From positions 1 to 49,252 of the forward strand of contig JAJDCU010000009.1 of NCBI GenBank assembly GCA_029260655.1: DNA of 49,252 nucleotides. The letters are read 5' to 3'. Source of the DNA: Phycisphaeraceae bacterium (GTDB lineage: Bacteria; Planctomycetota; Phycisphaerae; Phycisphaerales; Phycisphaeraceae). The position numbers and the translations under genes were made by a program. Positions within the stretch are counted from its first letter, which is position 1. Every line of letters begins with the position of its first letter. A model generated the notes under the pieces. It ran no database searches. It had not been told where the DNA came from and saw only the letters and a list, made by a program, of their open reading frames with translations. Below are positions 18,467 through 24,983 of this stretch, in pieces.

Positions 18467-18823
18467 ATGAACAAGCCGATGACTTTCGTTTTGATTGTGA
18501 GCCTGGCGGTCGCGGTGGGCTGTCAGCGCAAGGCCAAGCCGGAATTGTCCGAGGTCCCGCCGCCGGTCGAGCCGGTCGCCGTCCAGGACTATCCCCAGCC
18601 CCAGGCCGTTCAGTTCGAGGATGTCGCGGCGCCCCAGCCGGTGGTCAGCCCGGTCGCCGTTCCCCCGGCTCAATCGACCTACACCATCCGCAAGAACGAC
18701 ACCCTGTGGAAGATCGCTCAGTCGCACTACGGCGACGGGCAGAGGTGGCAGGACATCGCCGCCGCCAACCCGGGGATCGACCCCAAGAAGCTCGCCGTCG
18801 GTCAGACCATCGTCCTGCCGTAA
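18467..18823 (+). CDS. LysM-domain lipoprotein
   Basis: A frame is open from further upstream, but the ATG at 18467 has AGGGA nearby and begins a classic lipoprotein signal (MNKPMTFVLIVSLAVAVGC|Q, lipobox AVGC), giving 118 residues. After a Pro/Val-rich linker comes one LysM domain (about 72-118) with YTIRKNDTLWKIAQSHYG, WQDIAAANPGIDPKKLAVGQ and TIVLP. LysM domains bind peptidoglycan or chitin-like glycans, so the product is probably a lipid-anchored, wall-binding protein in the periplasm. The gene converges on aat with a 69-bp gap. Confidence 0.87.
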   Translation: MNKPMTFVLIVSLAVAVGCQRKAKPELSEVPPPVEPVAVQDYPQPQAVQFEDVAAPQPVVSPVAVPPAQSTYTIRKNDTLWKIAQSHYGDGQRWQDIAAANPGIDPKKLAVGQTIVLP

Positions 18824-18892
18824 GCCAAGGCACCACAAGAACCCTCCTGGGGGAGACCGCTTTAGCGGCCTGCGTTAACCTGCGCCCAGTCT

Positions 18893-19573
18893 TTACCACC
18901 GCGCCCCCGACTCAAGCGCGGCTTCGAGCCGGCGCAGATACGCTTGCCGCGATATCTCCACCACCGCGAACTGCTCCAGGTGCGGGTTGGAAAACTGCAC
19001 GTCCAGCAGGCTGAATCCGCGCTGTCGAAGGTGTTCGACTAAAGCGACCAGACACACCTTGGAAGCATCCGCCGAGCGGTGGAACATCGACTCACCGAAA
19101 AACGCCCCGCCCAGCGCCACCCCGTAGAGCCCGCCGACGAGCCTGTCTTGTTTCGGGTCAACTTCCGCTGAGTCTGAGCACTCGGGCGCAGGCGAACTGT
19201 CTCCCGGCAGCCAGGCTTCGACGCTGTGTGCTAGGCCGCCCCGGTGCAGCTCGCCATAGACATCGATGATCGGTTGACTGATCCAGGTATCTGGGTCCCG
19301 TTCTCTCGGCTCGGCGCATGCGTGGATCACCCGATCGAAAGCCCGGTCCATGGTCACCGCGTAGCGCCCGCTATTCACCCGCCGCCTAAGTGATTGGGAC
19401 ACGCGCAAGCCCTGCTCATCGATCGGCAACACCGCACGCGGGTCCGGGCTGTACCACCTAAGCGGGCCGTCACGCCCGTCCGCCATCGGGAACGCCCCCG
19501 CGCAATACGCCTGCACCACCAACTGCGGCGTCAGTTCTGGTATTTCTGGTGGCTCCCGTGGGTCCATGCGCAA
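18893..19573 (-). CDS. aat: Leucyl/phenylalanyl-tRNA--protein transferase
   Basis: The 226-residue enzyme transfers Leu or Phe from tRNA to proteins with N-terminal Arg or Lys, marking them for ClpS/ClpAP. Family signatures present: YCAGAFPMAD, RWYSPDPRAVLP, TWI...I..YGELHRGGLAHSVEAW, LVGGLYGVALGGAFFGESMFH, AS K L-type segment DASKVCLVALVEHL, and LLDVQFSNPHLEQFAVVEISRQAYL near the end. A roughly 18-residue insertion (GDSSPAPECSDSAEVDPK) sits between EAW and GGLYG and is unusual, probably a surface loop. Two in-frame starts (19573 and 19567) are nearly equivalent. It is divergent from the DUF456 gene. Confidence 0.95.
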   Translation of the reverse strand: MRMDPREPPEIPELTPQLVVQAYCAGAFPMADGRDGPLRWYSPDPRAVLPIDEQGLRVSQSLRRRVNSGRYAVTMDRAFDRVIHACAEPRERDPDTWISQPIIDVYGELHRGGLAHSVEAWLPGDSSPAPECSDSAEVDPKQDRLVGGLYGVALGGAFFGESMFHRSADASKVCLVALVEHLRQRGFSLLDVQFSNPHLEQFAVVEISRQAYLRRLEAALESGARW

Positions 19574-19721
19574 ACTCTATCAGGATCACTCGGGCGGTTT
19601 CAGAATAGTCGACACTCACCGCAAAAGGGCCGCTTGTGGATTCTCCGGGTGGAATGACAAAGCACGGTTGGGCGCCATATCCAGGACCGGACTGCGACTA
19701 TCCGTTTGGGGGCTGGGAGGT

Positions 19722-20276
19722 ATGATCGGTCCCATGCTGGATACGACGATCCTGATTTCGGTGTCGGTGTTGCTGCTGCTGGTCAACGCTGTGGGCGTGT
19801 TTCTGGTTGCGATGCAGCTTCCGGGGACGTGGCTGATGTTGGCGGCGACGGTGGGTATGGCGTGGTGGCGCTGGGACGGGTGGTCGGGGGGTCTGATCAC
19901 GGGCTGGACGCTTTTAGCGCTGGTAGTGCTGGCGATAGTAGGGGAGTTGGTGGAGTTCCTGGGCCCGGCGATGGGTGCGGCGCGTGAGAAGTCTTCCAGG
20001 CGTGCGGCGGGGCTTTCGGTGGTCGGGGGCGTGGTCGGGGCGCTGATCGGAACGGTGGTGCTGGCGTTTTTGCCGATCCTGGGGACGCTGATCGGTGCGG
20101 TGGTCGGCAGCGGTGTGTTCTCAATCGGCGGGGACCTGTGGGCTGGGCGTGGGTGGGAGCCCGCCCTGCGCGGGGGCAAAGGGGCCGCGATTGGGCGGTT
20201 CTGGGGTGCCTTGGGCAAGCTCGTGATCGCCGTGGTGATGTGGGCGGTGGTGGCCGCGGCACTGGTCTGGCCCTGA
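19722..20276 (+). CDS. DUF456 family membrane protein
   Basis: The 184-residue protein is very hydrophobic, with about five membrane segments separated by Gly-rich turns (GGVVGALIGTVVLAFLPILG, GAVVGSGVF). The conserved block GELVEFLGPAMGAAREKSSRRA matches the DUF456 family, whose function is unknown. The start is uncertain: ATG 19722 sits one base after GGGAGG, which is too close, and ATG 19734 is 13 bases away; a frame also extends upstream to 19566 over the aat 5' end and is unlikely to be used. It may be glycine-zipper-like in packing. No operon partner is evident. Confidence 0.8.
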   Translation: MIGPMLDTTILISVSVLLLLVNAVGVFLVAMQLPGTWLMLAATVGMAWWRWDGWSGGLITGWTLLALVVLAIVGELVEFLGPAMGAAREKSSRRAAGLSVVGGVVGALIGTVVLAFLPILGTLIGAVVGSGVFSIGGDLWAGRGWEPALRGGKGAAIGRFWGALGKLVIAVVMWAVVAAALVWP

Positions 20277-20297
20277 TCGCTTCGGGCATCCCGGGCA

Positions 20298-20326
20298 TTG
20301 CAATGTCAGCCATGAACCGCCATAAT
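20298..20326 (+). promoter_or_regulatory. Candidate promoter for the GH10-like gene
   Basis: TTGCAA (20298-20303), 17-bp spacer, CATAAT (20321-20326), four and five of six consensus positions, about 80 bp before the ATG at 20408. Confidence 0.4.
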
Positions 20327-20407
20327 CTTTCACCGGGCCTTGGGTTGCATCTACTACCTTCTGTCTATTGATCGATCCCGTCATCCCGCGAGTACACGAC
20401 TTAAACG

Positions 20408-22018
20408 ATGCTGAAGTTCCTGGTCTTTGACACCGGCCGACCGGCCGAAGATTGGCCTCTGCGAAACGCCTACCTGATCGGCGCCGATGGCAGCGCGGTG
20501 CGTGCGGACATCTCCGTCGAGCGCGGCGCGGTGATCTGTGAGAAACGGGAGTCGGGCCCGGCGGCGCTGTGCCTGTTGCATGGGGCCGGGGAGCTTGGCG
20601 AGCTATCGATCCAGACCTGCCTGCTCCCTGAGCGCATCGAGCCGTACATCCTGACGGTCGAGCTCGCCCGTCACCGGCTGATGACGCTGTATGCCAAGCT
20701 CGAAGAGTGGTTGATGTTCGATCTGGAAGCGGACCACTCGGTCACCCGCAAGGGCAACCGGGCGCGGGAACTGTTCATCCGGTCCTTGTGCTATCAGCAG
20801 GACGAGCCGGTGAAGGCCTATGAGACGGCCCAGGAATCGCTGTCGATAGCGCTGGACGCGACCGAGGAGTTGGCGCTGGCCCATTCGTCGTTGCTGCTGA
20901 ACCGCCGGATCGAGACCGGGTCCCTGCCCAAGGCGCCGATCGGCTGCGGTGTCTGCGTCGACCATATCAACGACAGGCTCCGAGCCGGGCTCGCCAGCAG
21001 CTTCGACTTCATCCAGTTGCCGATGCCCTGGCGCTCGCTTGCGCCCCACGAAGGCGAGTGCCAGTGGGAGCAGACCGACAACTGGGTCGAGTGGGTTTCG
21101 CAGTCGCGCACGCCCGCCATCGCCGGGCCGTTGATCAGCTTCGAGCCCAGCAACCTCCCGGACTGGCTGTACATCTGGGAGCACGACTACGACACCGCCC
21201 GAGACATGGTCTACGAGCACGTCGAGCGCGTGGTGGACCGGTACAAGGACCGTATCTTCGTCTGGAACGTCGTGTCGGGCCTGCATGTCAACAGCCACTT
21301 CACGTTCAATTTCGAGCAGTTGATGGACCTGACGCGGATGACGACGATGCTGGTCAAGAAGCTTCAGCCCAACGGGAAGGTGTTGATCGAGCTGCGTCAG
21401 CCTTTCGGGGAGTATTACGCGGTCAACCAGCGTTCGATCCCGCCTTTGATGTATGCGGACCTGATCGTGCAGTCTGGGATCCACTTCGACGCCTTTGGGA
21501 TACGCCTGCTGATGGGCCAGGCGATCGCCGGGCAGTACACCCGTGACCTGATGCAGGTCAGCCAGCTGCTGGATCAGTTCACGGTTTTTAACAAGCCGGT
21601 GCATCTGACGGTTGCGGCGCCCAGCGAGCCGGTGACGCAGATGATGATCTCGGCATCCGAGACCGGCGAGCCGATCGACCCCAACAGTGGCTACTGGCGC
21701 AGGCCCTGGTCACAGCAGGTGCAAAGCCACTGGCTGGAGGCCGTGTACCAGATCGCCGCGAGCAAGCCTTTTGTGGAAGCGATCGCCTGGCAGGAGTTGG
21801 CGGATCATCCTGATATCGAGCTGCCCTTAGGCGGTCTGCTCAGCGAGGAATTTCAGCCCAAGGGGGCGCTGCGCCGCGTGGTCGGGTTCAGGCAGAACCT
21901 TATGGCCGGGGCCGGGGTGCAGGTGCCCGCGCCCGCCGAGGAGTCCCAGGTCCCGGGCCTGGCGCCCGAGGGTGATGACGAGCAGGGGGATAACAACCAA
22001 GCGGGTGAGCACATCTAA
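20408..22018 (+). CDS. GH10-fold protein lacking both catalytic glutamates
   Basis: The 536-residue protein has no signal peptide. Residues 1-170 are an N-terminal beta-rich then helical region. Residues 175-495 follow the endo-xylanase (GH10) barrel in order: FIQLPMPWRSLAPHEGECQW (family: N.mKW..iep..G.f.f), AGPLISFEPSNLPDWL, VERVVDRYKDRIFVWNVVSGLH, a DAFGIRLLMG strand (family: DgiG.Q.H), KPVHLTVAAPS, and the end region PLGGLLSEEFQPKGAL. In active GH10 enzymes the two catalytic Glu lie in WDVVNE and in ITELD; here the matching residues are WNVVSG (286-291) and LTVAA (400-404). So it looks like a barrel without hydrolase chemistry. The C-terminal 40 residues are acidic and disordered. A gene for an HhH protein follows after 21 bp. 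Confidence 0.72.
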   Translation: MLKFLVFDTGRPAEDWPLRNAYLIGADGSAVRADISVERGAVICEKRESGPAALCLLHGAGELGELSIQTCLLPERIEPYILTVELARHRLMTLYAKLEEWLMFDLEADHSVTRKGNRARELFIRSLCYQQDEPVKAYETAQESLSIALDATEELALAHSSLLLNRRIETGSLPKAPIGCGVCVDHINDRLRAGLASSFDFIQLPMPWRSLAPHEGECQWEQTDNWVEWVSQSRTPAIAGPLISFEPSNLPDWLYIWEHDYDTARDMVYEHVERVVDRYKDRIFVWNVVSGLHVNSHFTFNFEQLMDLTRMTTMLVKKLQPNGKVLIELRQPFGEYYAVNQRSIPPLMYADLIVQSGIHFDAFGIRLLMGQAIAGQYTRDLMQVSQLLDQFTVFNKPVHLTVAAPSEPVTQMMISASETGEPIDPNSGYWRRPWSQQVQSHWLEAVYQIAASKPFVEAIAWQELADHPDIELPLGGLLSEEFQPKGALRRVVGFRQNLMAGAGVQVPAPAEESQVPGLAPEGDDEQGDNNQAGEHI

Positions 22019-22039
22019 TTACCTCATAAGAGAATCGCC

Positions 22040-22399
22040 ATGGCCGCCACGACACGGGGGTATGTCATCCTGCTGATCGCGTTCCTGCTGCTGGTGATAC
22101 ATCAGGCGGCACTGAGCCCATATCCCCGTGGTGGGGCGGAATCCCGGCCGCTTGGCCAGCGGATCAAAGTTAATTCGGCCGACGCCCCGACGCTGCAACT
22201 GTTACCCGGGATCGGCCCGAGCATCGCGGAGAACATCCATCAGCAACGATTGCGGATCGGCGCGTTCCACGGCCCGAGCGACCTTCAGCGCGTCCGGTTC
22301 ATCGGCCCTAAGCTGATCGAGCGCATCGACCCGTGGGTGGTGTATGGCCCCGTGACAGGTGAGACGGATCCGGGGGGGCGGGGGCAATTGCTAAAATAA
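22040..22399 (+). CDS. ComEA-like helix-hairpin-helix protein with N-terminal membrane anchor
   Basis: This is a 119-residue protein with a transmembrane or signal segment at about 7-26 and a short linker. Two HhH motifs follow: KVNSADAPTLQLLPGIGPSIAENI (in two parts around 46-69) and LQRVRFIGPKLIERI (near 83-97). This is the ComEA/HhH-1 layout used for non-specific double-stranded DNA binding in natural uptake. With type IV pilus genes in the same window a part in DNA uptake is possible, but HhH proteins of this size are also found without competence. It follows the GH10-like gene by 21 bp and may share its transcript. Confidence 0.82.
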   Translation: MAATTRGYVILLIAFLLLVIHQAALSPYPRGGAESRPLGQRIKVNSADAPTLQLLPGIGPSIAENIHQQRLRIGAFHGPSDLQRVRFIGPKLIERIDPWVVYGPVTGETDPGGRGQLLK

Positions 22400-22430
22400 A
22401 ACGGCCACGCCAGCGGGGAGCGGGCGTGGC
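22391..22430 (-). terminator. Intrinsic terminator after the zinc-ribbon bactofilin gene
   Basis: On the minus strand an 8-bp GCCACGCC/GGCGTGGC stem (22430-22423 with 22411-22404, 11-nt loop) is followed by CGTTTTATTTTAG, a good T-tract. The plus-strand side lacks a T-tract. Confidence 0.7.
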
Positions 22431-22468
22431 ACGGAGCTTGCGCGAACAGCTCAATTATCAGTTTAGGT

Positions 22469-22987
22469 TCAGGTCATCGGCCGAAGGCCCTTGGGGCTGA
22501 TGCCGGCGATCCGAGGTACCAACCGGCGGGTCGGCCTGTCCAGAAGTTTGCCCGACCCGGGGGCCAGCTTCGGCTTGGGCAGGATGTTCGCCCGCGCCCG
22601 GGCTGTGGCGCCGTGGTGGACCCGCAGGCTCTTGCCGGTCAGTTCACCCACCGTCAGGCTGTCTGGGCCCAGCTCGATCGCGCCGTAGACCACGGCGTGT
22701 CCTTCGAATCGGCCGGTGTTGGTGAACTTGCCGCAGACCAGCCGGCCGATCATCTCGCTGGGGTTGGATAGCTGGACGTGCCCCATGGTGGAGACGTCGC
22801 CTTCCATCCGCTGACGCAGGGTCAGGTCCTTGAACTCCAGCGGCCGGGTGCAGGTAGGACACCGCACGGACATCGCCCGTGTGGAGACCTCAAACGCCCG
22901 CCCGCAGTGGGGGCACAAGACCCGGCGTAGCTGGCGCGGCTCGGGCCCGCGCGGGTGGATCGTAGCCAGGGCCGGTCGTAGTGGCAT
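22469..22987 (-). CDS. Zinc-ribbon bactofilin-like (polymer-forming) protein
   Basis: The 172-residue protein has an N-terminal zinc ribbon CPHC...CPTC (about 25-46) followed by a beta-helical bactofilin-like domain: EGDVSTMGHVQLSNPSEMIG, GKFTNTGRFEGHAVVYGAIELG, VGELTGKSLRVHHGA. Bactofilins polymerise without nucleotide into filaments or scaffolds in the cytoplasm. The zinc-ribbon fusion is less usual and may bind nucleic acid or a partner. It lies 9 bp downstream of a second bactofilin gene, so the two are almost certainly co-expressed, and it is followed by a good terminator. Confidence 0.75.
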   Translation of the reverse strand: MPLRPALATIHPRGPEPRQLRRVLCPHCGRAFEVSTRAMSVRCPTCTRPLEFKDLTLRQRMEGDVSTMGHVQLSNPSEMIGRLVCGKFTNTGRFEGHAVVYGAIELGPDSLTVGELTGKSLRVHHGATARARANILPKPKLAPGSGKLLDRPTRRLVPRIAGISPKGLRPMT

Positions 22988-22996
22988 GGCTTGGGT

Positions 22997-23545
22997 TTAA
23001 CCAATCCCGTTGCCGTTGCGGGCGGCGATGACCTTGGGGCGGCGTCGCTGGAGGATCTGGTTCACCGAGCCGGGCATCGTCGTGATCGACGAGGCATCAT
23101 CATGTTCGTCCTGATCCTGCGGTATCGCGGACGGCGACTTGGTGATGCTCTGGACCGGCTGGTCCTCTTCCTGCCCGTCGGTCTGGCGGAGGGCTTCCTT
23201 GGCGGCCTGGATGGCCTTGGGGCCGACGCAGACGTCGCCCTGGAAGGTCGCGCCCTCGACCACGTTCAGCCGGGCGGTGTAGAGCTGGCCCACCAACTGG
23301 GCACCCGGGAGCAGTTCGACCGCGTCCTCGGCGACAACGTCCGCCTCGGCATGGCCCGCCAGGCGCAGCGCCCCGGCGATAATCATCCCCGACACCTTCG
23401 ACGACTCGGACAGCTCCAGCGTCCCGCTGACTCGCAGCGTTCCGGTGAACTCGCCCATAATCACCGCGTCGTTGTCCAGCGCCAGTTCGCCGCTGATCCG
23501 GCAGTCCGGGCCCAGGACCGTCTTACTTGTTCGCGCCTCGCTCAT
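22997..23545 (-). CDS. Bactofilin (polymer-forming cytoskeletal protein)
   Basis: A frame continues upstream to 24028, but the ATG at 23545 with AAGGAG seven bases before it is clearly the start, giving 182 residues. The core (about 10-110) has the repeating hydrophobic/Gly pattern of a bactofilin right-handed beta-helix: VLGPDCRISGELALDNDAVIMGEFTG, LELSESSKVSGMIIAGALRLAGHAEADVVAEDAVELL, GQLYTARLNVVEGATFQGDV (read in separate segments). The C-terminal 60 residues are polar and basic at the end (QRRRPKV). It heads a two-gene bactofilin operon divergent from the glycosylase gene. Confidence 0.85.
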   Translation of the reverse strand: MSEARTSKTVLGPDCRISGELALDNDAVIMGEFTGTLRVSGTLELSESSKVSGMIIAGALRLAGHAEADVVAEDAVELLPGAQLVGQLYTARLNVVEGATFQGDVCVGPKAIQAAKEALRQTDGQEEDQPVQSITKSPSAIPQDQDEHDDASSITTMPGSVNQILQRRRPKVIAARNGNGIG

Positions 23546-23744
23546 CTGAAAACTCCTTGCTGAGAATGTCGCCGAACGACTTCGGCGGAGCATCCACTTC
23601 ATCGGGTCATGCCGGAGATTTATCCAAAACAAAAATCGGCAACCCTCACCGCCAAGTGGGGTGGGTATTCTCGGACTCCACGGCGGGTCTGCACGAACCG
23701 ACGCCCATTGGTGCGCCGTGGGATCAGGCGGTATCGTGGCGGCC

Positions 23745-24533
23745 ATGGACCCGATGAGACGGATGCGAATACTCAGACAGCACATCGCCGCTGACCGGCT
23801 AATGGGTGTCTCGGCTGTGCCGCGCGGCGCCGCCCGACTCCAATCGCCGGTCGTCGTGCAGGCAGGATCAGCCTCGGCCGCTGGCTCCGACACACCCCCG
23901 CCCCGGGCCGGGGCCGCGCGGGGTGATGACGCAGCCATGACCCGGCAGCAGAAAGCACAGGCCCTGCTCCAGATGGACCAGCAGGAGGTCCAGGGATGCG
24001 AGAGTTGTGTACTCTGCCAGCAGCGCACGCAGACCGTCTTCGGGGAGGGCGACCCCGATGCTCAGATCATGTTCATCGGTGAGGGGCCCGGTCAGCACGA
24101 GGACGAGCAGGGCAGGCCCTTCGTCGGCCGATCGGGCGAGTTGCTTGATAAACAGATCAAGGCGATGGGGTTTGAGCGCGAGCAGGTCTACATCGCCAAT
24201 GTGGTCAAGTGCAGGCCCCCGGACAACCGCACACCGTTGGCGGGCGAAGTCGACGCATGCTGGGTCTACCTGCGTCGGCAGATCCAGATTATCCGCCCGC
24301 AAGTCATCATCACCCTCGGCGGCCCCGCGGCGAAGCTGGTTCTGGGCACCAAAGAGGGCATCACACGCATCCGCGGCACCTGGCATGCATACGAGGGCGT
24401 TGACCCGCCCGTCCCGGTCATGCCCACGTTCCACCCGGCCTACCTGTTGCGCAAGTACACCAAAGAGAACCGGGCGAATGTCTGGTCCGATCTCAAGGCG
24501 GCGCTGACGAAGCTGCAAACCCACACACGCTAG
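23745..24533 (+). CDS. Family 4 uracil-DNA glycosylase (iron-sulfur type)
   Basis: The product (262 residues) removes uracil from DNA. Residues 1-85 are a variable, Pro/Ala-rich N-terminal tail. The enzyme core has CESCVLC, then the uracil-binding motif GEGPGQHEDEQGRPFVGRSG, VKCRPPDNRTP, a second Cys 15 residues on (ACWVYL), TLGGPAAKLVLG, and the C-terminal HPAYLLR. The four Cys spaced this way are the [4Fe-4S] ligands of family 4 enzymes. I chose ATG 23745; a frame reaches 23661 but adds non-conserved residues. Divergent from the bactofilin operon with a 199-bp gap. Confidence 0.93.
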   Translation: MDPMRRMRILRQHIAADRLMGVSAVPRGAARLQSPVVVQAGSASAAGSDTPPPRAGAARGDDAAMTRQQKAQALLQMDQQEVQGCESCVLCQQRTQTVFGEGDPDAQIMFIGEGPGQHEDEQGRPFVGRSGELLDKQIKAMGFEREQVYIANVVKCRPPDNRTPLAGEVDACWVYLRRQIQIIRPQVIITLGGPAAKLVLGTKEGITRIRGTWHAYEGVDPPVPVMPTFHPAYLLRKYTKENRANVWSDLKAALTKLQTHTR

Positions 24534-24983
24534 GCCGTGCAAAAGCACGCTCACCCGCATCCCAATTCATCTCCGATCGCCTGCGGAGCCCACGTTTCAA
24601 CACAGATCAAATCCCCCCGGCACGCGGGCTTGTCGGTTAGAGGCGGATCGCAGATCCGAGCGTTGACCCAACCGGCCAGGCTCCCGATCGTGGAGATATC
24701 GACGTGGATGAACGCATGCCCACGTTCAATAGAACAGGGGCTTTGCAGATGCATGAGGGTTAATCAGAAGGCGTATGACACGCCGCAAGGCATCGAACCG
24801 ATCGGCTGGATGTCGCTCACCGGTGAACCCGTCACACACTTCGACGATCCTCAGCGGGTTGGTTCGATCTCACCCGGTGGGTCGCGGAAGCGAACTGACG
24901 AAGGAAAAACCGCGCACACCCCGATGTGGGCAAGGGGGAGCTGAGGCAACGTGGCCCTATGGGTGGGCTTTACATGTCGTGAG
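24534..24983. other. Intergenic region between glycosylase and secretin genes
   Basis: The two flanking genes converge on this 450-bp stretch. A small perfect hairpin CGTGC-AAAA-GCACG (24536-24549) sits right after the glycosylase stop but lacks a T-tract. A 67-codon minus-strand frame (24754-24551, MHLQSPCSIERGHAF...) has plausible amino-acid composition, but no Shine-Dalgarno and no homology I recognise; it could be the remnant of a longer gene. A plus-strand frame across 24537-24944 looks like chance. Confidence 0.3.

Noticed and set aside
23546-24028. N-terminal extension of the bactofilin gene
   Set aside because: It overlaps the glycosylase gene on the other strand and the ATG at 23545 has an ideal AAGGAG.
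24537-24944. 135-codon plus-strand frame after the glycosylase gene
   Set aside because: No ribosome-binding site, mixed composition and no recognised motif.
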